Positions 21,011 through 32,633 of a stretch of DNA of 64,000 bases are shown piece by piece. The stretch is from Bufo bufo (lineage: Eukaryota; Chordata; Amphibia; Anura; Bufonidae). Within the stretch, counting starts at the first letter, position 1, and every line of letters starts with the position of its first letter. The notes beneath the pieces were generated by a model. The model was given only the letters and a program-made list of their open reading frames with translations, was not told the origin of the DNA and searched no databases. The translations under genes were made by a program, and so were the position numbers. The stretch is taken from the NCBI RefSeq assembly GCF_905171765.1, contig NC_053390.1, positions 591,815,793-591,879,792 of the forward strand, written 5' to 3'.

Positions 21011-21800
21011 AATACAATAAAATTTCACATTTATAGATTTATTTAAAAATCTTTAATGGGATATCACTTCAAGCAGCAAGTTTCACAAATTACTATGGAT
21101 GACAAAGTGAAAATTTGATTAGAAATTAAGTGAAAGATTAGAAATTAATCAAAGATGAATTTCCAACAAAATAAGATTTCTAGCAAATACAAAACATTTA
21201 TTATTTGGTTCACAAATGTCCACCTTTTTTAAAGATCAGAAAATAGCACAACAGGTCAGGGCAGATTCAGAAAGAGGATCGCATGACCCTGGGTTATGCC
21301 CTGGCCGCATGCTTGCCCATAGTACCTTGCAGTCAGCCTCAGCCAATCTGGAGGGATAATACTGACATGTGTCATTGGCACTATGTATGATTCCAACGAT
21401 ATAATTTATGTGTATTCTGAGCTTGTACATTGGTGTGAGAGGATGTCTGTCAAAGAGACAGCAAAGGAACACACAATAAACACACAATAAAGTTACACCA
21501 AATTATAAACCAGGACACCAATAAGTATATAAACTGGAAGAAACAAAGTTTACCTAACATCTCCACCAAAGAAAATTTTCCTCCATAAAGATTAGAAAAA
21601 ATATAAACTTTATTTAATTCATTTAATGCATAGAAAAACATGTAAATAGAATAGCAGCAGGTCAAACCCCAAGAGTGGGCAAAGAGGAAACTGCAGACTC
21701 CGCCAGCCCCAGAGTGTAATCCCGCAATGAAAACACTATCACAATATGCCCGAAGAGAACATTTCTAACACCCAGGGCACAATGGCCACATATGGGTCAT
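21011..21800. other. no gene recognised
   Basis: AT-rich sequence with no coding motif, no terminal repeats and no tandem repeat that I can support. Confidence 0.4.
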
Positions 21801-21819
21801 TTAAAGTACCTATATACAT

Positions 21820-21945
21820 CTGTGGATGACACTGTTATGGGGGATCTGTGGATAATACACTGCTATGGGGGGGGTCTGTGGATGACACTGTTATGGGGGG
21901 ATCTGTGGATGACACTGTTATGGGGAGGATCTGTGGATGACACAT
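21820..21945. repeat. minisatellite, ~27-bp unit, about five copies
   Basis: Unit CTGTGGATGACACTGTTATG plus a G-run, with one unit altered to GATAATACACTGCTATG. Confidence 0.85.
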
Positions 21946-21984
21946 ATATAGCATCTTATGCTGGTCCCTTCTTTGTCCTCTCAT

Positions 21985-22385
21985 GTCCCTGTGTAAATAG
22001 TGACCGCATTACACCAGGCCCCGCTCACAGCAGTCTTCACATGTAAAGTCTATTCATGTAATCTTCAAGCAGTGGCTCTGGTTTGTTAAATTACCATGAT
22101 CGTCTGTAGTAGTACTCACTATCAAAGCATTGGGCAGGCCAGAAGCGTCACGTCACTCAGTCACGCTCCTGCTCCGCCAGCTTCATTAATGAAGTGGGAG
22201 GAGCATAACCGAGTGAGTGACATTACGCTGCCGGCCTTCCTGCTAGTTTGATAGTGAGTACTTCTACAGATGATTACTGTAGTTTAACAAAGCAGAGCCA
22301 CTGGTTGAGGATTACATAAATAGACTTTACATGTGAAGACTGCTGTGAGCGGGGCCTGGTGTAATGGAGTACAGTGACTGCACCG
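21985..22385. mobile_element. foldback MITE
   Basis: Left arm (CACCAGGCCCCGCTCACAGC, ACATGTAAAGTCTATT) is read back in reverse complement on the right (AATAGACTTTACATGT, GCTGTGAGCGGGGCCTGGTG). Centre near 22187. No coding content. Confidence 0.75.
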
Positions 22386-22529
22386 GGCCTCCAGCCCCTC
22401 CTCCAACCCCACGTGATAGAGGTTAACTGTAATTCATACATTTCAGGCCACGCTGTGCAGCATAGCAGCCGGCAATGTATCAGTGTTAGCAATGTAAAAA
22501 TTGCACCATTCGCTTTATAAGACGCGCTG

Positions 22530-24849
22530 CCATTTCAATTTCTCGACTTCTATAATACATAGTAATACCTCCAAAAATAGTTATTACTTTACATTCCCCA
22601 TATGTCTACTTCATGTTTGGATCATTTTGGGAATAATATTAAATTTTTTTGGGGATGTTACAAGGCTTAGAAGTTTAGAAGCAGATCTTGAAATTTTCAA
22701 AAACCCAGATTTTAGGGACCAATACAGGTCTGAAGTCAATTTGCAAGGCTTACATAATATAAACCACCCAAAAATGACCCCATTCTATAAACTACACCCC
22801 TCAAGGTATTCAAAACTGATTTTACAAATGTCGTTAACCCTTTAGGTGTTCCACAAGAATTAATGGAAAATAGAGATACAATTTCAAAATTTCACTTTTT
22901 TGGCAGATTTTCCATTTTAATAATCTTTTTCCAGTTACAAATCAAGGGTTAACAGCCAAACCAAACTCAATATTTATGGCCCTGATTCTGTAGTTTACAG
23001 AAACACCCCATATGTGGTCGTAAACTACTGTACGGTCACACGGCAGGGTGCAGAAGGAAAGGAATGCCATACGGTTTTTGGAAGGCAGATTTTGCTGGAC
23101 TGTTTTTTTTGACAGCATGTCCCATTTGAAGCCCCCCTGATGAAACCCTAGAGTAGAAACTCCATAAAAGTGACCCCATCTAAGAAACTACACCCATCAA
23201 GGTATTCAAAACTGATTTTACAAACGTCGTTAACCCTTTAGGTGTTCCACAAGAGTTATTGGCATATGGAGATGAAATTTCAGAATTTCAATTTATTGGC
23301 AAATTTTCAATTTTAATCCATTTTTCCCAGTAACAAATCAAGGGTTAACAGCCAAACAAAACTCAATATTTATGGCCCCCATATGTGGTCGTAAACAGCT
23401 GTACCGGTATACGGCAGGGCGCAGAAGGAAAGGAATGCCATATGGTTTTTGGAAGGCAGATTTTGCTGGACAGTTTTTTCTGACACCATGTCCCATTTGA
23501 AGCTCCCCTGATGCACCCCTAGAGTAGAAACTCCAAAAAAGTGGCCCCATTTTAGAAACTAAGGGATAGGGTGGCAGTATGGTTGGTACTAGTTTAGGGT
23601 ACATATGATTTTTGGTTGCTCTATATTACACTTTTTGTGAGGCAAGATAACAAGAAATAGCTGTTTTGGCACCTTTTTATTTTTTGTTATTTACAAAATT
23701 TATCTGACAGGTTAGATCATGTGATATTTTTATAGACCAGGTTGTCACGGATGAGGCGATACCTAATATGTATACTTTTTTTTATTTATGTAAGTTTTAC
23801 ACAATGATTTCTTTTTTGAAGCAAAAAAAACATGTTTTAGTGTTTCCATAGTCTGAGAGCCATAATTTTTTTAATTTTTGGGCGATTACCTTGGGTAGGG
23901 TATGATTTTTGCGGGATGAGATGACGGTTTTATTGGCATTTAAAATAGTGCCAATAAAACCGTCATCTCATCCCGCAAAAATCATACCCTACCCAAGGTA
24001 ATCGCCCAAAAATTTTAAAAATTTTAAAAGTATGGCTCAGAGTATGGAGACACTAAAACATAATTTTTTTTGTTTTAAAAAAGCTGTTATTGTGTAAAAC
24101 TTTTGCGTGTGACTTTTTGATGGCTTGCTATTACACTTTTTGTGATGTAAGGTGACAAAAAATGGTCTATTTAGCACAGTTTTTATTTTTTATTTTTTAC
24201 GGTGTTCATCTGAGGGGTTATGTCATGTGATAGTTTTATAGAGGCGGTCGATACGGATGCGGCGATACCTAATATGTATACTTTTTTTTATTTATGTAAG
24301 TTTTACACAATAATATCATTTTTGAAACAAAAAAAAAAAAACATGTTTTAGTGTCTCCATATTCTGAGAGCCATAGTTTTTCAGTTTTTGGGCGATTATC
24401 TTAGGTAGGGTCTAATTTTTTGCGGGATGAGATGACGGTTTGATTGGCACTATTTTGGGGTGCATATGACTTTTTGATCGCTTGCTATTACACTTTTTGT
24501 GATGTAAGGTGACAGAAAATGGTTTATTTAGCACAGTTTTTTATTTTTTACGGTGTTCATCTGAGGGGTTAAGTCATGTGATATTTTTATAGAGCCGGTC
24601 ACTACGAACGCTGCGATACCAAATATGTATATTTTTTTATTTATGTAAGTTTTACACAATAACAGCTTTTTTAAAACAAAAAAAATTATGTTTTAGTGTT
24701 TCCATACTCTGAGCCATACTTTTTTTATTTTTTGGGCGATTGTCTCAGGTAGGGGCTCATTTTTAGCGGGATGAGGTGACTTTTTTTTTGCTTTATTTTT
24801 TGTTTCACTTTGGGACTTGAACTTTTGGGAGTCTAATCCTTCACAATGC
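22530..24849 (+). mobile_element. long TTAA-type repeat, copy 1, left part
   Basis: Homologous in order and sequence to 51125-54905, starting at ATTTCAATTTCTC. It contains ~385-bp tandem units (TTAACCCTTTAGGTGTTCCA ... CACCCCATATGTGGTCGTAA) and then ~310-bp units (GGGATGAGATGACGGTTT ... TTACACAATAATATCATTTT). The 5' end is truncated. The element resumes at 32162 after the Penelope insertion. No transposase is visible, so it is non-autonomous or coding-deleted. Confidence 0.75.
23875..24018. repeat. near-perfect palindrome inside TTAA-type copy 1
   Basis: TTGGGCGATTACCTTGGGTA ... at the left is mirrored by TACCCAAGGTAATCGCCCAA at the right, arms of about 70 bp with a very short spacer (around 23942-23949). 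The second copy at 50884-55368 lacks this palindrome, so it is a local inverted duplication of part of one monomer. Confidence 0.85.
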
Positions 24850-24863
24850 ATTCCAATACTTCT
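24850..24863. repeat. left target-site duplication (14 bp) of the Penelope dimer
   Basis: ATTCCAATACTTCT, repeated exactly at 32148-32161. Removing the insertion restores a palindromic CAATGCATTCCAATAC...GTATTGGAATGCATTG site that corresponds to the second TTAA copy near 54907-54943. Confidence 0.85.
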
Positions 24864-25043
24864 AAGTAGATAAACGGAAAATCACTGCAGCTCTCACCTG
24901 CCACCTCCCAGTGGAGCACGGATGATCAGACCTGGGCTAAGTCTGGAGCAAAATATGGATAAGTCAAGGATTCCAGCTCTTTACAGTAAAAAAAGGCTTT
25001 ATTCGACTTCCATAAAATCCGAAATCAAAAGTGAGACATTTTC

Positions 25044-25090
25044 TTGTGACGCGTTTTGGGCTGTTACATCCTTGCGCTTCATCAAGACAA
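25044..25090 (-). ncRNA. hammerhead-like motif in the Penelope 3' tail (degenerate)
   Basis: Minus strand: TTGT (stem I), CTTGATGA (one extra T in the CUGAUGA box), a stem II with GCGC...GCCC damage, CAAA where GAAA is expected, ACGCGTC, then ACAA closing stem I. The plus-strand sister at 32013-32059 keeps GAAA. Structure is recognisable but the core is mutated. Confidence 0.5.
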
Positions 25091-25255
25091 ACAAATAAAC
25101 TAAAAACCTCCATTTTATACACGGGCAGAGAACCTGCCCACTTGATTGAATGATTTCCAACACCTGGAACAAGCACCTGGTGGCCATGGAATACTGGACA
25201 TGGGGAAAACAATCCCAATCAAGTTGGATGGAGCCCTAAATAAAAGAAAATCAAA

Positions 25256-27748
25256 TCATTTATATTGTAGGGTTAAATCATGTTTTCTGTTCAGCCCTTT
25301 AGGTATACATGTTCCAAAGTTGAACATCCAGTGTGTCTCTCTACTAAAAAGTTTTTGTCTGCGATCTCCCCCTCTAACCGGAATAGTAACTCTTTCGACA
25401 CCTTGCACATAAAACGCAGAGGTATCGCCCTTGTGTACTATCGCAAAGTGTGATGTGGCTGCTGAGACATTGCGCGTTGAAACATGTGGGATGTCACTTA
25501 GATGTTTTCTAATTCTCACTTTGAGCTGATTAATGGTGCATCCAACATATTGCAATGCGCAAGTCCGACAAGTGATGACATATACAACATATTCTGTGTT
25601 GCAATTTATATATTGTTGCAATTTGTGTGTACTACCATTCGATGTGGATACAATATTTTTACTGACTGACATGTGCATGCAACAAATACATTTTTTGCTT
25701 CCACACTTTAAAATTTCCCTTGGTGGTTAGCCACACTGGGTCACACACTGCGTTTTCCAAAAATAGGCTAGGGCTGACTTTTTGTCCAATGGTTGGTGCT
25801 TTTTTCGCAATGCACCTAATACCTGCCTCAGCAATATCCCCCCATCCTTCATCAAAACTTATCACTGGGAGATGTTTACGCAAAATGTTGAAGATAAGGG
25901 GATACTCGGCACTATAATTTGTGACGAAAGTTACAGGTTCACTCGAATCATAAGTGCGGGTTCGAACATTTTTACTTCTCTTAGTTTTTTTCTTAAGAAC
26001 CTGCCTCGCACTCCTGATTCGAGCGAATATAAGTGAATCTCTATCCACAGATATTGCATGTTCCCTCGCCTTACGAATATTTTCCATCGAATATCCCCTG
26101 ATCCGCAACCTTGCAGAAATGTCAGAGGCTTCCTTTACAAATAGATTCAAAAAAGAGCAATTGCGCCGTGCCCTCAACATCTCCCCTTTGGAAATGTTCA
26201 TGGCTACATGAGGGGGGTGGCAGGATGATGCATGGAGTAAAGTGTTACCTGCAGTGGTTTTACGATGTGTGCAGGTATAAACCTTCTGGTTCTCTCGATC
26301 ACCCCTCAATAAAAGGTCCAAGAAAACAATCGAGAAAAAATCGCTGACCATAGTGAGCTTGATCGAGGGAACACAGCTGTTCAAATACTTCACAAATGAC
26401 ATCAACTCTTTCACATCACCCTGCCATACCCATAACATATCGTCAATGACGCGCCCATACCATTTCATGGACATCAAATATGTGTTACTGTCTGAAAAAA
26501 AAAAACTGTTCTCCCACCATGCCATAAACTCATTTGCCACCGAAGGCGAAAATTTTGCACCCATTGAAACTCCGGATATTTGTAAATAATATGATTCATT
26601 AAACATAAAAAAGTTGTGCTTAAGCAAAAAATCGGAACAGATACAAATATAATCTCGGAGTTCCAAGGTGTAGTTGCTAAACATATCCAAAAAACATTTC
26701 AAAGCTACAATCGCCAAATGGTGGGGGATGTTAGTATACAGTGAATTAATATCAGCAGTAACCCATACGAAATCTTTTCGCCATACAAATTGATGGAAAT
26801 TTTGAAGAACGCTACATGTGTCTTTGAGATAGCCCGGTATATGAGGTACAAGGGGTTGCAGCAAGGAATCGACCCATTCCGAAAGTCGTTCCGAATATGA
26901 TCCGATTCCTGCCACAATTGGTCTTGAAGGTGGAGGAAAACCCCCCTTGTGCATTTTAGGGAGAGCATGGAATATAGGTGTACTCGGGTGTTCAACATAT
27001 ATAAATTCCTTTTCCTTTTCAGATAGAACACCCAGGTGCACCCATTCCTGAAGGATGTTGTGTAACCTGGACTGATACTGGGGGAGGGGGGTAGTTGCTA
27101 GTGGAAAATACACATTGGTATCTTTTAACATATTCTCGATTTGCATTCTATAAACCTCACTATCCAGCAACACCACTGCTCCCCCCTTATCAGCCCTACG
27201 GACAACAACATCCTTCATGTTAGACAACTTGGTGAGAGCTGTATGTTCCTCTTTCGATAAATTCCTATGCTGACTATTATGTCTAATGTGGTTCTTTAGG
27301 GAACAGAGATCTTTCTCTACTAATTCTTGGAATCTATCGAGAGCCAGGGATCTAGATTGAATAGGGTAAAAATCCCTGTTGGAGGTTTTGAAACCAGTGG
27401 AGGAATTCTGCATAGATACATCATCATGCTCTCGATACATTCCCTGCAGTGAGGAGATCTGAACAAGTTCAGAGAAATCAAATACATTCTGATTAGATAA
27501 CATATCAATATCCAACATACTCTCCCCTGATGAATTATCACCAGAGGCCAACGGTTGTTCCATATTTCGATCTCTATCGATACAGACAAAATGCTTTCTT
27601 AAAGTCAGGTTTCTTGCTAGGTGGTTCACATCTATAATGGTACGATAAAGGTCAAAATGGCAGGACGGGGAAAAAAAAAGACCTTTACATAACACTTGTT
27701 CCTGTACTGATGAAATAATTTTAGATGAAAGGTTAATTACCTGTATAT
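25256..27748 (-). pseudogene. Penelope-like reverse transcriptase and GIY-YIG endonuclease (copy 1, C-terminal part)
   Basis: Read right to left. After the LINE junction: N-L-S-S-K, G-L-F-F-S-P-S lead-in, A-D-K-G-G-A-V-V near 27190, A-L-P-K-M-H-K-G near 26950, then P-S-R-P-I-V-A-G. RT motif A is T-A-D-I-N-S-L-Y-T-N-I-P near 26745, motif B G-V-S-M-G-A-K-F-S-P near 26560, motif C V-I-D-D-M-L near 26440. A Cys/His patch precedes the GIY-YIG nuclease (Y-V-V-Y...Q-Y-V-G-C-T near 25540-25590). Penelope elements prime reverse transcription at breaks made by this nuclease. One extra G near 25712, relative to the right copy, shifts the frame ahead of the nuclease; all RT motifs are otherwise intact. 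The N-terminus lies beyond the LINE at 29946-30664. Confidence 0.92.
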
Positions 27749-29945
27749 CATAGTAACATAGTAACATAGTACATAAGGCCGAAAAAAGACATTTGTCCAT
27801 CCAGTTCGGCCTGTCATCCTGCAAGTTGATCCAGAGGAAGTCATAAAAACCCTGTGAGGTAGAAGCCAATTTTCCTCACTTTAGGGGAATAAAAAATTCC
27901 TCCCCGACTCCAATCAGGCAATCAGAATAACTCCATGGATCAACGACCCCTCTCTAGTGCTATATCCTGTAATATTATTACACTCCAGAAATACATCCAG
28001 GCCCCTCTTGAATTCCTTTATTGTACTCACCATCACCACCTCCTCAGGCAGAGAGTTCCATAGTCTCACTGCTCTTACCATAAAGAATCCTTTTCTATGT
28101 TTGTGTACAAACCTTCTTTCCTCCAAACGCAGATGATGTCCCCTCGTCACTGTCACAGTCCTAGGGATAAATAGATGATGGGAGAGATCTCTGTACTGAC
28201 CCCTGATATATTTATACATAGTAATTAGGTCTCCCCTCAGTCGTCTTTTTTCTAACATGAATAACCCTAATTTTGATAATCTTTCAGGGTACTGTAGTTG
28301 CCCCATTCCAGTTATTACTTTAGTTGCCATGTTCTGGACCCTCTCCAGCTCTGCTATGTCTGCCTTGTTCACTGGAGCCCAGAACTGTACACAGTACTCC
28401 ATGTGTGGTCTGACTAATGATTTGTAAAGTAGTAGGAATATGTTCTCATCACGGGCATCTATGCCCCTTTTGATGCAACCCATTATCTTATTGGCCTTGG
28501 CAGCAGCTGCCTGACACTGTTTTTTTGCAGCTTAGTTTGCTGTTTATTAAAATTCCTAGATCCTTTTCCATGTCAGTGTTACCGAGTGTTTTACCATTTA
28601 GTATGTACGGGTGACTTGCATTATTCCTTCACATGTGCATAACTTTACATTTATCAGTGTTAAGCCTCATCTGCCACTTATCTGCCCAAGCCTGCAATCT
28701 ATCCAGATCCCTCTGTAGTAGTATACTGTCCTCTTCAGTGTTTATTACTTTACACAGTTTAGTGTCATCTGCGAAAATTGATATTTTACTATGCAAGCCT
28801 TCTACAAGATCATTATTAAATATATTGAAGAGAATAGGGCCCAATACTGACCCCTGAGGTACTCCACTAGTGACAGTGACCCAATCTGAGTGTGTACCGT
28901 TAATAACCACCCTCTGTTTTCTATCATTGAGCCAGTTACTTACCCACTTACAGACGTTTTCTCCCAGTCCGAGCATTCTCATTTTATATACTAACCTTTT
29001 ATGTGGTACAGTGTCAAATGATTTGGAGAAGTCCAGATACACGACATCCATTGATTCGCCACTGTCAAGTCTAGAACTTACCTCCTCATAGAAACTGATT
29101 AAATTAGTTTGACATGACCGATCCCTCACGAAGCCATGCTGATATGGCGTTATTTGCTTATTTCCGTTAAGATGCTCTAACATAGCATCTCTCAGAAAAC
29201 CTTCAAACAGTTTACCCACAACAGATGTTAAACTTACCGGCCTATAGTTTCCAGGCTCTGTTTTTGGACCCTTTTTGAATATTGGCACCACATTTGCCAT
29301 GCGCCAATCCTGTGGGACATTCCCTGTCAGTAAAGAATCTGCAAATATCAGAAATAAGGGTCTGGCTATGACATTACTTAATTCCCTTAGGATACGGGGG
29401 TGTATGCCATCCGGTCCTGGCGATTTGTCTATTTTAATCTTTTTAAGTCGCTGTTGTACTTCTTCCTGGGTCAGACAGGACACTTTTAATAGGGAATTTA
29501 TTTCAACATTCAGCATTTCATCTGATAGTTTATTTTCCTCAGTGAATACATTGGAGAAAAAAATATTTAACAGCTTTGCTTTCTCCTCGTCGCTCTCTGC
29601 GACTCCCCCCTCATTACTCTTTAAAGGGCCGACACCTTCAGATTTATACTTTTTAATATTTATATAATTGAAGAACATTTTAGGGTTAGTTTTACTCTCT
29701 TTGGCAATTAATCTTTCGGTCTCTAGTTTGGCCGCTTTTATTTGTTTTTTACATGTTCTATTTTTTTCCTTATAGTTTTTCAGTGCTCCCGTGCTACCCT
29801 CCTGTTTTAGTGTTTTATATGCTTTCTTTTTGTCATTTATTGCTTTCTTTACAGTTCTGTTTATCCACATTGGTTTCTTTTTGTTCCTTAACCTCTTATT
29901 CCCATACGGTATGTACCTCTCACAATGAGATTTTAGGTCATCAGT
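27749..29945 (-). mobile_element. CR1-like LINE, 5'-truncated, inserted in the Penelope copy
   Basis: Minus strand. The insert starts inside the linker between endonuclease and RT and ends with an ATGTTACT-type tail (TATGTTACTATGTTACTATG) at 27749. It interrupts the Penelope reading frame between K-D-R-R-Y-P-A-H and N-L-S-S-K. 5' truncation is the usual outcome of target-primed reverse transcription. Confidence 0.88.
27914..29940 (-). pseudogene. CR1-like reverse transcriptase (5'-truncated, two lesions)
   Basis: Open from about 29940 to a TGA at 28629-28631. RT motifs in order: S-P-G-P-D-G-I-H-P near 29410, N-Y-R-P-V-S-L-T near 29240, L-D-F-S-K-S-F-D-T-V-P near 29020 (the usual A of S-K-A-F-D is S), G-V-P-Q-G-S-V-L-G-P near 28850, and catalytic F-A-D-D-T-K near 28760. 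The stop replaces a Gly codon in C-K-V-M-H-M-G. The C-terminal domain (27914-28483) is in another frame after a shift near 28520 and carries the L-Y-K-S-L-V-R-P-H-M-E-Y and R-L-W-N-S-L-P signatures of CR1/L2-like elements. The endonuclease domain is missing. Confidence 0.9.
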
Positions 29946-30664
29946 CGTTACTTTCGATGAGCAGGATATCGTCGGTCTTTTGTAATGCTTTCTCCCCGCC
30001 CTGCATTTTGTGCCTGTATCTTATGGCCAGTATTTTCTTTTTCTTTAATCGCTGGACCCTGGCTCTTGGGATTTTCACCCCCATGGAATTCGGAGGCTCC
30101 TAGATATTCTACAGAGTCAGAAACCGCATTATGTGGATCCGCTTCAGTTGAACTGAAAGACACTCTGGAATCTCGTCTGTTCCTTGATCGAACGATCCTC
30201 TTCAGAATGGATCGAGGAGTACCCGATTTATTATTAGACCATGTATACACTGCGTTGGTACTATAGTCCAATAGATTACGATTGAATTTACCTTGTTTGA
30301 AGTCCATAAAGCTCTTTTCTAATTCATTTAGGTTTTCTTTTCATTTCAAATCGATATCAATGAACTTCGGATCAAATTCATAACATGCAATACCTTCTTG
30401 AAGTGTTTTAATTTCTTCATGAATTTCTTTGAGTGCGATTTCTTCATACACAACAATGAGTCGCATCAGTTGAAAGGAGCATTCTGTAAGAATATCATGC
30501 CACTGTGTAATAAAAACATCGGAATAAGTAGTAGTGGGTTTCTTTTTTATACGTAAACCTCGAGGTATCATATATATATATATTTTTTCAAGGTACCTTT
30601 TCAAAGAGGTCATGTCCCACCATGTACGTAATTCCTTTGTGAGAAGTCTCTCTAATGATGTCAT
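29946..30664 (-). pseudogene. Penelope-like protein, N-terminal part (copy 1)
   Basis: Begins M-T-S-L-E-R at 30664 and continues in one frame through P-R-G-L-R-I-K-K and W-H-D-I-L-T-E-C-S-F to the LINE junction, broken only by a TGA at 30341-30343. The segment corresponds to the R-V-P-R-G-F-R-S ... S-F-E-L-M segment of the other Penelope family at 39560-39680, which supports the assignment. The dimer junction lies only a few bases before this ATG, so no 5' UTR remains. Confidence 0.8.
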
Positions 30665-30669
30665 TTTAA

Positions 30670-32147
30670 TTTGGTATGGGCACTTCTTTGACGATATGTT
30701 ATGGGTATGGCAGGGTGATGTGAAAGAGTTGATGTAATTTGTGGAGTATTTGAACAGCTGTGTTCCCTCGATCAAGCTCACTATGGTCAGCGATTTTTTC
30801 TCGATTGTTTTCTTGGACCTTTTATTGTGGGGTGATCGAGAGAACCAGAAGGTTTATACCTGCACACATCGTAAAACCACTGCGGGTAACACTTTACTCC
30901 ATGCATCATCCTGCCACCCCCCCTCATGTAGTTAAGAACATTCCCAAAGGGGAGATGTTGAGGGCACGGCGCAATTGCTCTTCTTTGAATCTATTTGTAA
31001 AGGAAGCCTCTGACATTTCTGCAAGGTTGCGGATCAGGGGATATTCGATGGAAAATATTCGTAAGGCGAGGGAACATGCAATATCTGTGGATAGAGATTC
31101 ACTTATATTCGCTCGAATCAGGAGTGCGAGGCAGGTTCATAAGAAAAAAACTAAGAGAAGTAAAAATGTTCAAACCCGCACTTATGATTCGAGTGAACCT
31201 GTAACTTTCGTCACAAATTATAGTGCCGAGTATCCCCTTATCTTCAACATTTTGCGTAAACATCTCCCAGTGATAAGTTTTGATGAAGGATGGGGGGATA
31301 TTGCAGAGGCAGGTATTAGGTGCATTGCGAAAAAAGCACCAACCATTGGACAAAAAGTCAGCCCTAGCCTATTTTTGGAAAATGCAGTGTGTGAACCAGT
31401 GTGGCTAACCACCAAGGGAAATTTTAAATGTGGAAGCAAAAAATGTATTTGTTGCATGCACATGTCAGTCAGTAAAAATATTGTATCCACATCGAAGGGC
31501 AGTACACACAAATTGCAACAATATATTAATTGCAACACAGAATATGTTGTATATGCCATCACTTGTCGGACTTGCGTGTTGCAATATGTTGGATGCACCA
31601 TTAATCAGCCCAAAGTGAGAATTCGAAAACATCTAAGTGACATCCCACATGTTTTAACGCGCAATGTCTAAGCAGCCACATCACACGCTTTGCGATAGTA
31701 CACAAGGGCGATACCTCTGCGTTTTATGTGCAAGGTGTCGAAAGAGTTACTATTCCGGTTAGAGGGGGAGATCGCAGACAAAAACTTTTTAGTAGAGAGA
31801 CACACTGGATGTTCAACCTTGGATGTTCAACTCTACAATATAAATGATTTGATTTTCTTCTATTTAGGGCTCCGTCCCACTTGATTAGGATTTTTTTTCC
31901 CATGTCCAGTATTCCATGGCCACCAGGTGCTTGTTCCAGGTGTTGGAAATCATTCAATCAAGTGGGCAGGTTCTCTGCCCGTGTATAAAATGGAGGTTTT
32001 TAGTTTATTTGTTTGTCTTGATGAAGGGCTAGGATGTAACAGTCCGAAACGCGTCACAACAAAATGTCTCACTTTTGATGTCGGATTTTATGGAAGTCGA
32101 ATAAAGCCTTTTTTACTGTGAAGAGCTGGAATCCTTGTCTTTTCCAT
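30670..32147 (+). pseudogene. Penelope-like element copy 2: RT motif C to GIY-YIG and 3' tail
   Basis: Starts in the middle of RT at F-D-D-M-L-W-V-W (motif C) and runs through the Cys/His patch and GIY-YIG nuclease (C-N-T-E-Y-V-V-Y ... Q-Y-V-G-C-T, near 31530-31600). Compared with copy 1 it has one extra C near 30920 (frameshift) and a TCA to TAA change near 31669 (stop); part of the C-terminus near 31830 is deleted. The region after 31860 is the 3' tail with a hammerhead-like motif. Confidence 0.88.
32013..32059 (+). ncRNA. hammerhead-like motif in the Penelope 3' tail
   Basis: TTGT (32013-32016) pairs with ACAA (32056-32059) as stem I; CTTGATGA carries one extra T relative to CUGAUGA; an A precedes stem II GGGC...GTCC; GAAACGCGTC follows. 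Better preserved than its minus-strand sister at 25044-25090, but the inserted T in the core makes catalysis doubtful. Confidence 0.58.
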
Positions 32148-32161
32148 ATTCCAATACTTCT
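32148..32161. repeat. right target-site duplication (14 bp) of the Penelope dimer
   Basis: Exact copy of 24850-24863. Confidence 0.85.
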
Positions 32162-32633
32162 GTATTGGAATGCATTGGCTGTATGAGTAATACTGTGTGT
32201 ATTACTCATACAGATTTCGGCCTGTGAGATCCAGGGGGCTGGATCTCACAGGCTCGTCACTGGAAGGCAGCGCGATGTCTAAGGAACGGATCGCGCTGTC
32301 TTCCGGTGACGAGCCTGTGAGATCCAGCCCCTACAGCCGCATGGGGACCCGATGGCACGCACGATCGCGGCCGCAAACCGCAGGTAAAGCTGCAAACCAC
32401 AGGTCTGAATTGACCTGCGGTTTGTGGCGATCGCCGATACGGGGGGGTTACATGACCCTCCCGCGGCGTTGTAACAGGATGCCCGCTGAATGATATCAGC
32501 GGGCATCTTGTCACAATTAACCCCCGCCGCACCGCAATCTTTTTTTAAACTTAGGATGTACCGGTACGTCCTGAGTCCTTAAGGACTCGGGAAACAGGGC
32601 GTACCGGTACGCTCTAAGTCCTTAAGGGGTTAA
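32162..32633 (+). mobile_element. long TTAA-type repeat, copy 1, right end
   Basis: Continues copy 1 after the Penelope dimer and matches the right end of copy 2 (about 54925-55368): GTGAGATCCAG, CGATGGGT-like blocks, then terminal CCTTAAGGGG followed by TTAA at 32630-32633. It contains an internal inverted repeat (GATCTCACAGGCTCGTCAC near 32243 with GTGACGAGCCTGTGAGATC near 32307). Confidence 0.75.

Larger units (their letters stand above)
24864..32147. mobile_element. head-to-head Penelope-like element dimer with nested LINE
   Basis: A minus-strand Penelope copy (3' end at the left) and a plus-strand, 5'-truncated copy (3' end at the right) meet near 30665-30672. Outer ends carry matching 3' tails (AGAGCTGGAATCCTT). 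One 14-bp duplication flanks the whole unit, so the inverted dimer appears to have inserted as a single object. A CR1-like LINE then inserted in the left copy. Confidence 0.85.
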
